Positions 1-8,908 of a DNA stretch of 64,000 nucleotides are shown in pieces. The translations under genes and the position numbers were made by a program. The notes beneath the pieces were generated by a model. That model was not told the DNA's origin. It did not search any database and saw only the letters and a program-made list of their open reading frames with translations. The stretch is from assembly GCF_013373795.3 (NCBI RefSeq), contig NZ_CP088022.1:5828001-5892000 (forward strand). The letters run 5' to 3'. Positions within the stretch are counted from its first letter, which is position 1; each line of letters opens with the position of its first letter. Source of the DNA: Bradyrhizobium quebecense (GTDB lineage Bacteria > Pseudomonadota > Alphaproteobacteria > Rhizobiales > Xanthobacteraceae).

Positions 1-191
1 CCTATCGCAATGCTCTCGCAGGCGCCGGCATCACCGCATCGATGCGGCCGCAAGGCCGATTGCTACGACAATGCTCCGATGGAGAGCTTCTTCCATACCT
101 TGAAGACTGAGCTCGTTCATCATTGCAACTACAAGACCCGCGCCGAGGCCCAGCGCGATATCTTCGCCTTCATCGAAGGCTTCTACAACCG
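1..191 (+). pseudogene. IS3-family transposase (OrfB), left fragment
   Basis: This is the C-terminal catalytic part of an IS3-type DDE transposase that enters from outside the window. The frame starting at 10 reads [16 protein letters not shown] and continues to EGFYNR, which is the usual end region of OrfB (the E of the DDE triad lies in the MESFF segment). The preceding stretch, read in frame 3, gives [14 protein letters not shown], so there is already a frameshift near 42-50. The gene stops being homologous at about 191, where the recombinase element begins, and resumes at 2869 with YNRTRLHSALGY. Confidence 0.85.
184..191. repeat. 8-bp direct repeat, left end of recombinase element
   Basis: The octamer tacaaccg at 184-191 recurs at 2869-2876. 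Removing one copy and everything between restores the transposase frame (YNR followed by TRLHSALGY). It is therefore the likely crossover or duplicated target sequence. Confidence 0.8.
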
Positions 192-212
192 CGCATCAGA
201 ACACCCATCTGT

Positions 213-2282
213 CTATGTTGTTGAAGAGAAGAGAGTTTGCTGATCGGGATGCGATCCTGTGGGGTATCTTGGGTTCTGTCGCGCTCCTTCGGCGATAGAT
301 TGAGCGGCAGCTGTTATCAGCGAGGCGCGAGCAAAGATCCACGGGCCGTCCGATAGCGGATGGATGGCTGCGATCTCGCCGGCTTCAGCGGCGAGCCGGA
401 GCGTCTTGGGCGCGACCTTCAGGAGCTTTGCGGCGTTGCTAAGGTTGAGCCAGGGTTCGATCCCGTCATCGGCGGGCTTGAACACCGGGAGGTGGTAGCT
501 CGAGCGCATTGATGTGACGCGCTCGCGGGTCCAGCGATTGCCGTTGCCCGTCTTGAGGCCGTTTCGGTTGAGGAGGCCGGCAATCAGATCGTCGCTGGCG
601 ATCAGCACCAGTTGACGCACGGCTTGGATAATATCGGCGGAAGTGCTGTTGCGCTGTCCGCGCCGGCGCTTGGGCAAGCGCAACTCGCTGTGAGCGCCAC
701 CCACCCAGTGGACGATGAGAACGATCTCGGACGCCGCGTCGTCTATATCGGCCACGACCTCATGGACGAGGGTGCGTACAATGCGCTTCTTGAGACGAGC
801 ATCCGTCGTCGGCGCATCCCAGACCGTTTTGAGGTTCGAGGCCAGTACGCCGAGCGAAGCTGGATCAGCAATGGGTGCGGGCGTGGCCGCATCATGCATG
901 GCGATCTTGCCCTCGACCTCCGCCGCGTGAGCGAGTGCCCTGTTCCAGCGCGCTTCCAGCTCACTCGCCACCAACCGGTTCGCGGGGTCAGCGGCATCGT
1001 ATTGCCGGAAAGCCCGGTCGGCGGCATAGCGCGCCGCTTCCAGATCGCGACTGAGCGCATCGCGCACCTGATCCCGCCGTTCCCTGGCTCCTTCGGCGGC
1101 AGCGGTTGCAGCGGCGATAGCGCCCGGACCGACGACGCCAAGCAGTGCTTCCTCGATTGCATCATCGACACGCAATCCGCCGAAGGCGATGCAGTGAGGA
1201 CCGCCATTGTCCATCCAGGCGCGGCTGCAGCTGTAGCGTGGGATATGGTGCTTCATGCCGGAGTACCGGAGTGTGAGCTTGCGGCCGCAGCGCTTGCACC
1301 GGATCAGACCGGCCAGCAGCGCGTCACCATGCTTGGGTGCGCCGTGATGCCGACCGGTGGGAACGTTGCTGCTGACCATGGTGCGGATCGCCTCGAACCT
1401 CTCCCAGCTCACATACCCGTCGTGGGTGTTGGGCTTCAGCGCCAGCCATTCGTTCCGTGTCTTGCGGCGGATCTTCAAGCTCACGCCCCCGGCGCTGTAT
1501 CCCGCCGCCACAGCCGTCTTACCATAGGCATAGGCGCCGCCGTAGACCGGGTTCTCAATGATCCGGTGGATGGCGGAGTAACTCGGTCGCCGCCAGGCTG
1601 TGTCGCCGTTGGACTGCTTCACTGGTAGATCGAGATTGTACTCGTGGAGCCAGCAGAGCGCCTGTCGCGCGCTGCCCAGTTCCTCGACCTTGTCGAACAC
1701 CAGCTTGATCGCTTCCTGGACACGCCGATCCGGATCTTTCTCATAATGGTCGCCGGCCTTCACGAAGCCGACGGGCGCCGCCACAACCAACTCGCCCCGG
1801 CGCGCCTTCTCGTAGCGGGCCGAGAGCGAGCGTTGGCGCAACAAATCCAGTTCGTACTCGTTGAGGCTGCCCTTGAGCCCGAGCAGCAGGCGGTCGTTGC
1901 CGTGCCTTGGCGCATAGATAGTCTCCTGATCGACCAGAACGGTATCGACCACGCGGCACATCTCGATGAGTTGCTGCCAATCCCGGCTGTTGCGGGCGAA
2001 GCGCGAGACCTCGCGGGCGCAAACCGCACCAACCTTACCGAGGCAAACCTCCGCTACCATTCGCTCGAAACCGGCGCGTTGCACGCCGCCGGCGGCTGAA
2101 CGACCGAGATCATCATCGATCACTTCGATCTCTGACCACCCGAGTGCCGTCAGCCGGTCCCGCATGGCGTATTGCAATGCGCTGCTCTCGCGATTGTGCA
2201 ACACCTGATGTGCTGAGGATTGGCGCACGTAAAGAATCGCCTTACGCTCCAGATGATGAGGCCTGACCTTGTCAGAGATCAT
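213..2282 (-). CDS. Large serine recombinase
   Basis: This 689-aa protein probably integrates and excises the element that carries it. The N-terminal resolvase domain has the nucleophile region YVRQSS (Ser22/23), then the [12 protein letters not shown] motif typical of serine recombinases and a [21 protein letters not shown] segment at the start of the recombinase domain. A zinc ribbon follows near residues 330-370 (CKRCG ... CSRAW), then a coiled-coil-like charged stretch and a C-terminal HTH-like region. The ATG lies inside the end of the upstream 79-aa ORF, so translation is probably coupled. Length and domain order look intact, so the element may still be mobile. Confidence 0.9.
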   Translation of the reverse strand: MISDKVRPHHLERKAILYVRQSSAHQVLHNRESSALQYAMRDRLTALGWSEIEVIDDDLGRSAAGGVQRAGFERMVAEVCLGKVGAVCAREVSRFARNSRDWQQLIEMCRVVDTVLVDQETIYAPRHGNDRLLLGLKGSLNEYELDLLRQRSLSARYEKARRGELVVAAPVGFVKAGDHYEKDPDRRVQEAIKLVFDKVEELGSARQALCWLHEYNLDLPVKQSNGDTAWRRPSYSAIHRIIENPVYGGAYAYGKTAVAAGYSAGGVSLKIRRKTRNEWLALKPNTHDGYVSWERFEAIRTMVSSNVPTGRHHGAPKHGDALLAGLIRCKRCGRKLTLRYSGMKHHIPRYSCSRAWMDNGGPHCIAFGGLRVDDAIEEALLGVVGPGAIAAATAAAEGARERRDQVRDALSRDLEAARYAADRAFRQYDAADPANRLVASELEARWNRALAHAAEVEGKIAMHDAATPAPIADPASLGVLASNLKTVWDAPTTDARLKKRIVRTLVHEVVADIDDAASEIVLIVHWVGGAHSELRLPKRRRGQRNSTSADIIQAVRQLVLIASDDLIAGLLNRNGLKTGNGNRWTRERVTSMRSSYHLPVFKPADDGIEPWLNLSNAAKLLKVAPKTLRLAAEAGEIAAIHPLSDGPWIFARASLITAAAQSIAEGARQNPRYPTGSHPDQQTLFSSTT

Positions 2283-2511
2283 GATCGACCCCCTTCGCGG
2301 GCGGCGTCGCTGTCATCGCAGCATGGTCGAGGATCAACTGCGTCATCAGGCTTGTGAGGGCCGCCCGCGCTTCCGCCGGCAGCTCCGACCATGCCGGCGC
2401 GCCGAGGGCGCCGTTCGACAGGCCGCTCCCGAACAGATCCATCTGCTGCTGCAACCGCGGTTGTCGATTGTGTCGGTATCCGCTCCCTGGCATTGCCGTC
2501 TCGCGTGACAT
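2272..2511 (-). CDS. Small protein preceding the serine recombinase
   Basis: A 79-aa ORF overlaps the recombinase start by 11 nt in another frame, a typical coupled arrangement. It contains a segment reading [18 protein letters not shown] that resembles the short conserved proteins I recall sitting directly upstream of this recombinase type. No catalytic motif is visible. The family's function is unknown to me; an accessory role in recombination is inferred from context only. Confidence 0.55.
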   Translation of the reverse strand: MSRETAMPGSGYRHNRQPRLQQQMDLFGSGLSNGALGAPAWSELPAEARAALTSLMTQLILDHAAMTATPPAKGVDHDL

Positions 2512-2866
2512 GAGTCGCTCCCCGATTCTGGTCGTGAGAGCCTCTGGATGCGCCAGAAAGCGGGGCAGCTGATGGCGTTCGATCCTTCAACGCCAGATCG
2601 AGAAGCGCAGCGAGCGCCGCAAGTGCATCGATGCTAACAAACGGCCGAACTGTCAGAAGCTCGGCGTCAGGGCAGGCCGTCCGGTCGAACATCCATGCTG
2701 GAACTTCCAGCCAACGGTCTGCTTGCGATCCGTCCAGGGTGCAGCGAAAAACGACATCGTCAGCCTTGTCGACCGCCCCATGAACGCAAACTCGGCGACC
2801 AAACCAGGGATGATGCCGATAAAGAACCTCGCGAAGAACGGTCCTGTGGGCGTTCTCAAACGTCGT
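2279..2866 (-). CDS. DUF5372-like protein of the recombinase element (start unclear)
   Basis: The frame reads [19 protein letters not shown] followed by [20 protein letters not shown] and ends a conserved-looking block at [15 protein letters not shown]. This layout (HPxFGR near the start, a Trp-rich middle, a leucine-rich helix) resembles the small DUF5372 proteins that I recall next to such recombinases; I could not check this. No ATG lies inside the element upstream of the conserved part, so the start must be a GTG/TTG or lie in a damaged region. The frame stays open to 2279, overlapping the 79-aa ORF completely, so the true C-terminus is also uncertain. Confidence 0.4.
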   Translation of the reverse strand, partial: TTFENAHRTVLREVLYRHHPWFGRRVCVHGAVDKADDVVFRCTLDGSQADRWLEVPAWMFDRTACPDAELLTVRPFVSIDALAALAALLDLALKDRTPSAAPLSGASRGSHDQNRGATHVTRDGNARERIPTQSTTAVAAADGSVRERPVERRPRRAGMVGAAGGSAGGPHKPDDAVDPRPCCDDSDAAREGGRS

Positions 2867-2940
2867 TGTACAACCGAACAAGGCTCCATTCCGCCCTGGG
2901 ATATATCGCCCCGATCGAAATGGAGCTAAAAGCCGCCTAA
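2862..2940 (+). pseudogene. IS3-family transposase, right fragment
   Basis: The frame reads YNRTRLHSALGYIAPIEMELKAA and then stops. This is the conserved C-terminus of IS3-type OrfB and continues the fragment that ends at 191. Just beyond, at about 2944-2960, agtccactttctcggggg looks like the IS right end. The 8-bp repeat tacaaccg (2869-2876) is the right boundary of the inserted recombinase element. Confidence 0.85.
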
Positions 2941-2965
2941 ACCAGTCCACTTTCTCGGGGGAAGA

Positions 2966-3250
2966 TCAGACGCAGAGTGCGCAGACTGGCGAGAGGTAGC
3001 GGAGATCGTATTGCGCATCAATCCTAAACGCGAGCCGCAGCGCGCCCGCCGAGCGTATGAGACGTATATCGCCCGGACCAAGCGGATGACTAATCAAGGA
3101 TACCGGCACATCTTGCGTGACGGCGGCCCGGCCGTCGTGGATAACTAACTTCAGGTATCCATGTTCCTTAGGCCGCAATTGCTTTGTTAAGCAGGCTTGC
3201 CTGAGGCCATCCACATATTCGGCTGTGTCAACGGCCTCGGAGCCGTCCAC
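2966..3250 (-). CDS. Hypothetical protein (doubtful)
   Basis: A 94-aa frame with mixed, non-repetitive composition (for example HGYLKLVIHDGRAAVTQDVP). It starts with ATG but has no recognisable domain and no neighbour to support it. It may be a remnant of a larger gene cut by the neighbouring IS. Nothing else convincing is seen in 2941-3377. Confidence 0.25.
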   Translation of the reverse strand: MDGSEAVDTAEYVDGLRQACLTKQLRPKEHGYLKLVIHDGRAAVTQDVPVSLISHPLGPGDIRLIRSAGALRLAFRIDAQYDLRYLSPVCALCV

Positions 3251-3377
3251 CGCATGGACGCGGACTTGGCGACCTCAAGATCTGCCAAAAGCTGATCAAT
3301 GTTCGCTCGCTCTCGCTGCAACTCTTCAATGGCTGCAACTCTTCAATGATCGAACCGTGTTTTGTCATCCCGCTTCC

Positions 3378-3701
3378 TTACTCATCAGGTTTGACTGTTG
3401 TGTTCGCAGCCACCGTTAAACTCGACGAGCGGGCGTGTTCGGTGATCTTATCGCCAGCACGCTCGGGAGTGTGGCCGCTTGTGAACGTGCCGCGATACCC
3501 GAAGAAGAAAAGATGCATGTCGCCGAAATCGGGGCGGTCACCTTCGTAGTCGTCAAGCTCCACTTCATTCCACGCAAGCCCGTCATCCAGATCATTGCGG
3601 GGCTCGCCAGGCATGAGGACAGCAGAGCTCGCAGGGGGATGGTTGTGGTCGTAGTTGACCGGAGCTGGCGGCTCTGCGTGCACGCTCAGGCTTACTTGCA
3701 T
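3378..3701 (-). CDS. Hypothetical acidic protein
   Basis: A 107-aa frame with protein-like composition: it is rich in Asp/Glu and aromatics (NEVELDDYEGDRPDFGDMH, then LFFFGYRGTF). The opposite-strand frame over the same bases is less protein-like. No family is recognised, and no signal peptide or membrane segment is seen. It stands alone in a gene-poor stretch. Confidence 0.35.
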   Translation of the reverse strand: MQVSLSVHAEPPAPVNYDHNHPPASSAVLMPGEPRNDLDDGLAWNEVELDDYEGDRPDFGDMHLFFFGYRGTFTSGHTPERAGDKITEHARSSSLTVAANTTVKPDE

Positions 3702-4279
3702 AGCTTCGATGACGGCAGGGAGCTTCCGTGAGCAAGCAACCTATAACAATCTCGGGCACTCAGAACTTCATGCTCGCTCGTCTGATTGAGAGGTGCCATT
3801 GCGTCCGTACAATCGAAGGGTGCTGCACCAAATGGTGGTTCAATTGAATAGCTGGCTTCCAGCCCGATCCCTATTGGGATTCGGTTGCGGGAGGACGGAC
3901 CTTCGCCCCGCGATGCGTCAACGAGATACTCCGCAGGTTGAGCGCGTGCTAACGTCTAATGGCGTCGCCGTCAGGTTGGCACCTATGCAGACAAGTAGGT
4001 GTAGGGCTCGGGTTGCCGTGTCAGGGTGCGGAACGCGTGCCGGCCTGTGCTGGTGTGCCGCGTCTCGGAGTGCACGCTCCGTCAAGTGCTGGAGATGTGT
4101 AGTGCGTGGCGACCTTCCGTATATCGCATACGTCATTTTGATGGGACTAACCTCGCTCGCCATCGCCGCGGTCGTAATATTTATGCAATGAGGTGGCCGT
4201 CCTCGTGTTCAGCCGCGGGTGTCCGATGCCTCGGGATCTTAAGAGGTTCGGCAGCTCAGGGCCCACGGAGCTCAACAAG
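3702..4279. other. Stretch without a supportable gene
   Basis: Open frames here are short and of random composition on both strands. Base composition is less GC-rich than in the core genes further right. Probably decayed accessory DNA. Confidence 0.5.
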
Positions 4280-4546
4280 ATGGATGGTTGGATAGTGACA
4301 GCGGCTTTCTTCACGGAAGATGGCGACGATGACGAAGAATTCGGGCACATAATTTGCGTGGGGGCCGTCGCCGATCCTGCGGAAGTGGTGAGGATGACCA
4401 TCGCGGAATGCGGCGCAAAAGCCGCAATGCTCAACTGCCCAATCGAAGAGGAGCAGTTGCGAAGACTTGGCGTGAAGCCCGGCGAGCTTCTCATCGTGCA
4501 CGATGACGAGATCAGTCCGACTATTTCGCGCGCTCGTCGTCATTAA
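4280..4546 (+). CDS. Hypothetical protein
   Basis: An 88-aa frame from the ATG at 4280; a longer version starting at 4193 is possible. The sequence reads naturally, with an acidic loop (TEDGDDDEEFGH), a hydrophobic strand and a C-terminal LGVKPGELLIVHDDE segment. No domain is recognised. It has no clear operon partner. Confidence 0.4.
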   Translation: MDGWIVTAAFFTEDGDDDEEFGHIICVGAVADPAEVVRMTIAECGAKAAMLNCPIEEEQLRRLGVKPGELLIVHDDEISPTISRARRH

Positions 4547-5055
4547 CGCGGCACGTCTGATGTCGCTCAGTTGCGTCCGGTTCGTGACATTGTCGTCCGG
4601 AAAGCACCGCTCGCGCGAGTAGTTAGTCTGCACAAGGTATGAAAGCGCGCCGTTTGCCTCTTGCGCAATGTGGCCGTCTGGCCCATTGATTGCTGAGCCA
4701 AGTATGGCTTGGTCGCTTATTGATTGAGGGCCAAGTCCTCGCACCGTAACTCGTGCGGGCGGTCCCTCAGCCACCGCCCGCGCGGCTTTCCATCGTGGCG
4801 CTAGCCGCCATGCTCTGTCGAGGTCAGGCGACGACGGGCGAAAAGACTGGCACCGCTTATCTCTACACTTGAAGTTCGTGACCGTCTGGCACGCGAGTTG
4901 CTGAGAGCCTTTTGGCTTGGCTGTTTATTTCACGCAACCCCAGCAGCCAAGCTTGGCGTAGCAAACTTCGCGCGGGCGGCTCCTCCAGACGCCCGCGCCT
5001 CTTTTCCTGGGTTCTACCGGTCTTCTGCAACAGGCTCGCTGGGGAGATAGTTCAC
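4547..5055. other. Stretch without a supportable gene
   Basis: About 500 bp with only short frames and no recognisable RNA or repeat. A minus-strand frame covers 4256-4774, but it is antisense to the ORF at 4280-4546 and reads as random sequence. Confidence 0.4.
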
Positions 5056-5379
5056 ATGAGCCGTGAAAAGGCTTTGGAAGGCGCCATCGCGGCGCTCGGA
5101 GATTGGTCTGGGGGAACGACCGAAACGAGCGTAGTTCTCGCGACGATTGCGCAGCTCACGGCGACTGGGCCGCCCCCTAGCCGGCCTCAAAACCAAAAGC
5201 TCGTTTCCCCGACTGACACTCACGATGGCTTTGTGGAGTGTGCTGTAATGGACCGGCTCAAATTCATACCGGCCTTCGAGGCCGCTATTCGCTCTTCCGC
5301 CCCTGAGAAGCCATCTGCACTCCGAGAGGTCATCCGCCAGCGCGGAGGCCCTGATGAGTTCGCGGTGACGAGCACTTAG
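5056..5379 (+). CDS. Hypothetical protein
   Basis: A 107-aa protein starting at an ATG preceded by ggggag about 8 nt upstream, a plausible ribosome binding site. The frame is open further upstream, but the ATG with the RBS is the better start. The sequence includes ALGDWSGGTTETSVVLATIA and a C-terminal EAAIRSSAPEKPSALREVIR. It is probably soluble, and no family is recognised. Confidence 0.45.
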   Translation: MSREKALEGAIAALGDWSGGTTETSVVLATIAQLTATGPPPSRPQNQKLVSPTDTHDGFVECAVMDRLKFIPAFEAAIRSSAPEKPSALREVIRQRGGPDEFAVTST

Positions 5380-5669
5380 CTCTTTAGGCTGATCAAGATC
5401 ATATTCTCGCGGCGTGCGCGAAGAGTATCGCTCATGAATGGCAAGCTGCCGCCCGCTCGTGGTCGCTTGGCTAGGGGCGGCTCGCGAGCAATGAAAGACA
5501 GCACGGAGCGCATCACTGCGGATGTTGGACCGACATCGATCGGCCTTATCGGCATCTTAATGACAGCGGTCCAACTGGCCGCGCACTTCAAGACCACGCC
5601 TCGAACAATCGCTCGTTGAGCTGAAGAGCCAAATTTTCCGTGGGCGAGCACTTCAGCAGGTGAGGTAAT

Positions 5670-5951
5670 GTGGCTGTTAACGGACGTACAGGAGTGGAAC
5701 CGCCAACGCCGACGCACCGCGCCGCGCTACGCTCCAAAGAGAAGACCATCGAGAAGGTGGTGGAAAAAGCTGGCCGCCGCCAGCGCCTCATTGCGGCGTT
5801 TTCCCGGCGATATCCGCCGCAGATCCGGCGATCAGCAGTTCCGCCGCTTGGCGCGCCCCTCTCGCCCAAGATGATCGTTCAGGCCGATGGCTCGCTAGCC
5901 CCTGCGCCCACTGAAGAACAAGAATCGAATGAAGCCGATTTTCATCAGTGA
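5670..5951 (+). CDS. Hypothetical basic protein (doubtful)
   Basis: A 93-aa frame with a GTG start. A basic N-terminal half (KEKTIEKVVEKAGRRQRL) is followed by a Pro-rich tail. Just upstream (5560-5667) a short HTH-like segment, AVQLAAHFKTTPRTI, is followed in another frame by EQSLVELKSQIFRGRAL, suggesting a decayed DNA-binding gene. Nothing convincing is seen from 5952 to 6311. Confidence 0.3.
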   Translation: MAVNGRTGVEPPTPTHRAALRSKEKTIEKVVEKAGRRQRLIAAFSRRYPPQIRRSAVPPLGAPLSPKMIVQADGSLAPAPTEEQESNEADFHQ

Positions 5952-6311
5952 CAGAATCTTAGTGCTGCCGTGTTTCGCCAGGCTGTCAATGCACTGCCGG
6001 CGGCATTGATCGCGTCGATAACGCGCTTCTCAAGTGCACCCAGCGTGTCTTTCGGCACGTAGTCCCGGGCCACCTCAACGCGGAGATCGGCCAGCCTTTT
6101 TCAAGCGAGATTGTTCGAGCGACCGCCGGATGCCGATTTGGCTGCCTCATCCGCGGTCACTTTGCATCCGTTATAAGGTTGGAAAGTTCATCCAGAATGT
6201 GAGGGTGCCTCCGATGGAGACCACGGCCCCGAGCAGCCGGTGCGCGGCAGGAGAGAGGACGCCGATGGCCCTTGTTTCCATCGAAAATCGCGCGGCGGTT
6301 CGTATCATCAC

Positions 6312-6747
6312 CTACGCAAACGCCCCGTTCGGCACCATGGCCGCTGCCGGGACGGCCGAGTGTTCCATGCAGCCGCAGCAGATTAACTGATTAGCGCCAA
6401 CGCAGGCCTGCCGCGCAGAATAGAACGTTCTCATAGATGGATGATGGGCTATGATTTCTGTATCAATCGTTCCCGAGTTATCCAAAAGATCCACGAAATT
6501 CCAGGAGGGCGTAACCGTACGAGTGCGCTCCTCCACATGGAGGTAAATTGGGAGGCTACCTATATGGCCTGCTCGTACACGCAACCGATGACCCCGGCGA
6601 GCGGCCTCGATCACGATAAAATCGAGCGGGCCAGTACATGCATTTCTGGTAGTGCTGACGAAACTGATCCGTAGACGCAAGGGCTATTACGACCGAATGA
6701 ACGCCATAGTTTTCCAAGTCGGCTATTTTCAGAGTGGCCTTGAGCAT
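6312..6747 (-). pseudogene. Asparagine-synthase-like N-terminal remnant
   Basis: Read leftwards from the ATG at 6747, one frame gives LKIADLENYGVHSVVIALAS and then loses sense. A second frame continues with GPLDFIVIEAARRGHRL, RVRAGHIGSLPIYLHVEER and VTPSWNFVDLL. The pattern of an (R)xG-(I/L)GSxPLY strand followed by xSWxxxDLL resembles the N-terminal domain of asparagine-synthase-like cyclases found in some ribosomal-peptide loci. A frameshift lies near 6640-6660, and sequence after about 6440 is no longer related, so the gene is dead. The family assignment is an inference from a short match. Confidence 0.35.
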
Positions 6748-6759
6748 TTGTTCCTCGAC

Positions 6760-6954
6760 TTAAACGTTACCGCCTCTCGTGTGAGAGGCGGTAACGGAGT
6801 GAAGAATGATCTTAAAGGTAGCGTTCATTAGCGCTGTCGTTAGGGAGGGGCCCTTCGGCCCCACAATAGTGGGAGGTGGCAGCACCGGTAAGAGGAGGTC
6901 AGTTGTATCGGGCCGCGATGGCCGCTTAGACGTGTCTGCAGTTGCGCTCTTCAT
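6760..6954 (-). CDS. Small 64-aa ORF, possible peptide precursor
   Basis: The ATG at 6954 is preceded by AGGA at a proper distance. The product is short, Thr/Ser/Pro-rich (MKSATADTSKRPSRPDTTDL, then LLPVLPPPTIVGPKGPSL) and ends in TASHTRGGNV. Size and position, directly before an asparagine-synthase-like remnant and divergent from a peptide-type exporter, fit a ribosomal-peptide precursor. No lasso-type Thr at -2 followed by Gly and an acidic ring residue is visible, so a lasso assignment is not supported. The C-terminal codons lie inside a perfect hairpin. Confidence 0.3.
   Translation of the reverse strand: MKSATADTSKRPSRPDTTDLLLPVLPPPTIVGPKGPSLTTALMNATFKIILHSVTASHTRGGNV
6765..6796. terminator. 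Perfect 14-bp hairpin after the small ORF
   Basis: Arms cgttaccgcctctc and gagaggcggtaacg pair perfectly across a 4-nt loop (gtgt). It covers the last codons of the 64-aa minus-strand ORF and precedes the next minus-strand start (6747). There is no long T-run, so it may be an attenuator or RNA-stability stem rather than a full terminator. Confidence 0.6.
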
Positions 6955-7165
6955 GTCTGTTCCTATTGATAGCGTGATCGGGCTTCTCGTCGTGTGGCGC
7001 GGCAGCGTGTCGAGCCACACTATAACTTCTCTCATGTGAGAACCCGGGCGACAACCTACCAAGATTTGGCGGGGTTGGATGACGGTGCTGGACAAAACTG
7101 GGTTGGAGTCTAGTAACGGTAAACGGCAGCAAATTCCACAGAGCCGCATCTTTACGTGAGATCGT

Positions 7166-8908
7166 ATGGAATCCAGATCGCAAGGCCATGTCGGCTCTCT
7201 CAGTGTAAGCAAAGCCCCATTCCCTGGATCAACCGCAGATCAGGTCAACGACAGCGCATTGTCGCCGGTTTCCGAAATTCTGCATGCGTACTGGCGATCC
7301 GATCGGCGCTTGCTTCTCATCGTTGCCACAGTGGTGCTGATCTCCAGCGCGAGCAGCGTCGCAGCCCCCTATGTATTTTCGAGTCTCATTGATCGTCTCC
7401 CGCGGGGGGAAGGCATGTCGGCGCTTGCCTGGGGATTCGCCGGCTATGCGGTCCTGCTCGGCATAGCCTCCGCATTGCAGCGCATGCTGCAGTATCTTTC
7501 CTTCATGACAGCCGAGAACCTGGGCTTCATCGCTGCAACTCGCTTTTTCGATCGCATCCTGAGAAAAACCTCGGCCTTTTTTCTTGAGCACAATCCCGTG
7601 GAGATACAGAGTGCGGCCGCGCGCGGGTGCAGCGGGTTGACGACGTTGGTCCAGCTTGGAATTATGATATTCATCCCGGCTGCAGCGCAACTTCTGCTTA
7701 CGCTCGCTACTCTCGGTGTGCTCGTCAATATCCAAATCGCTGCAATCGTCGTCGCTTATGGGGCTGTCGCGATTACATTGGGGTGGAATTCCACGCGTCG
7801 GGCGCGCGTGTTTCTGGACCGGGCCATCGAAGCCGGACAGGAGAATGCGCGTTTCGTCGGCAACGTCATGAACTCCATGGACACGTTGCGCCATTTCGGC
7901 AGTCATTCCTGGATGAGCCAGCGCTTTACGATGAAGGCGCGGGAGGTGCGCGATAACTGGCGAGCCTACGTGTTTCAACGATTGGCCTACATAGCCGTGC
8001 TCGGCTTAGCCATCGCGCTACAATTTGCCGTCACACTTCTCCTTCTAATGCCTGAATACCGGGCCGGCGCGGTCACGATCGGCGATATTGTGCTATTCAA
8101 CACGCTTCTACTCCAACTCAATACGCCCTTCGAGATGGTCGCGCGCGCGATCTCTGACGCGGCGCGGTCGCGAGCCGACCTCATTCCTCTCGCCAGACTG
8201 TGGGTCGCACCAGAAGAGCGGCGAACATCTCATGCTCATGATTTCACGCCCTCCGCTGGCCAGCTATCCTTCGAGGGCATTCGGTATGCCTACGACAACG
8301 GTCGTGGCGTTACGAATGTCTCGTTTCTGGCTAGGCGCGGCGCCATTACCTTCCTTGTCGGCGAATCCGGATCGGGGAAGTCGACAATATTCAAGCTCGT
8401 CCTGAAATCGATCGAGCCAGACTGCGGCCGTATTCTGGTCGATGGAACCGATATAGCGACCATCGATCACACGGATTGGTATGCCGCAGTTGCTGTTGTG
8501 CCGCAGGACGTGATGTTGCTCAATGAGTCGGTAGCCGACAACATTCTGCTAGGACGGCCCCGCGACGAGGTGCGCCTTCGCGGTGCGTCGGAAAAAGCCG
8601 CAATTCTCCGCATTATCGACGCTCTGCCGGAAGGATTTGAAACAACCGTTGGAGAACGCGGTTTGAAGCTTTCAGGCGGGGAGCGCCAGCGTGTTGCGAT
8701 TGCCCGCGCGCTCTATGGCGAGCCGGCGATCCTTCTTCTCGACGAGGCCAGCTCCGCGCTTGACGAACGAACCGAGCGCGACATTTTGGACCATATTCGC
8801 AGCCTGGCGGAAGATGTGACCGTGCTGGCAATCACTCATCACAAAGGCGTCATTTCTACAACCGACGTCGTGGTCGAGCTGACCGACTGCGGTTTGTCCT
8901 TGACCTAG
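7166..8908 (+). CDS. ABC exporter, fused membrane and ATPase domains (peptide type)
   Basis: This 580-aa half-transporter of the export class acts as a homodimer in the inner membrane. Hydrophobic segments lie near residues 49-70, 88-108, 163-185, 188-207 and 274-297. The nucleotide-binding domain has Walker A GESGSGKS (399-406), signature LSGGERQ (502-508), Walker B ILLLDEASSALD and a final H-loop ITHH. The size equals that of microcin/lasso-peptide exporters, but general lipid or drug exporters of similar size exist. It is intact, unlike its surroundings. Divergence from a small ORF and a cyclase-like remnant makes peptide export the preferred but unproven role. Confidence 0.8.
   Translation: MESRSQGHVGSLSVSKAPFPGSTADQVNDSALSPVSEILHAYWRSDRRLLLIVATVVLISSASSVAAPYVFSSLIDRLPRGEGMSALAWGFAGYAVLLGIASALQRMLQYLSFMTAENLGFIAATRFFDRILRKTSAFFLEHNPVEIQSAAARGCSGLTTLVQLGIMIFIPAAAQLLLTLATLGVLVNIQIAAIVVAYGAVAITLGWNSTRRARVFLDRAIEAGQENARFVGNVMNSMDTLRHFGSHSWMSQRFTMKAREVRDNWRAYVFQRLAYIAVLGLAIALQFAVTLLLLMPEYRAGAVTIGDIVLFNTLLLQLNTPFEMVARAISDAARSRADLIPLARLWVAPEERRTSHAHDFTPSAGQLSFEGIRYAYDNGRGVTNVSFLARRGAITFLVGESGSGKSTIFKLVLKSIEPDCGRILVDGTDIATIDHTDWYAAVAVVPQDVMLLNESVADNILLGRPRDEVRLRGASEKAAILRIIDALPEGFETTVGERGLKLSGGERQRVAIARALYGEPAILLLDEASSALDERTERDILDHIRSLAEDVTVLAITHHKGVISTTDVVVELTDCGLSLT

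Larger units (their letters stand above)
184..2876. mobile_element. Serine-recombinase element inserted in an IS3 transposase gene
   Basis: A segment of about 2.69 kb separates two halves of one IS3 transposase gene and is bounded by the octamer tacaaccg at 184-191 and 2869-2876. It carries three overlapping minus-strand genes: a DUF5372-like ORF, a 79-aa ORF and a large serine recombinase. No terminal inverted repeats are seen, which fits recombinase-mediated integration rather than a DDE transposon. The clean restoration of the host reading frame is direct evidence for the boundaries. The 2685-bp repeat-to-repeat distance is a multiple of three. Confidence 0.8.

Noticed and set aside
6760-6954. 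Lasso-peptide precursor
   Set aside because: No Thr at the penultimate leader position followed by Gly and an acidic residue 7-9 positions later, so only a general peptide-precursor idea is kept at low confidence.
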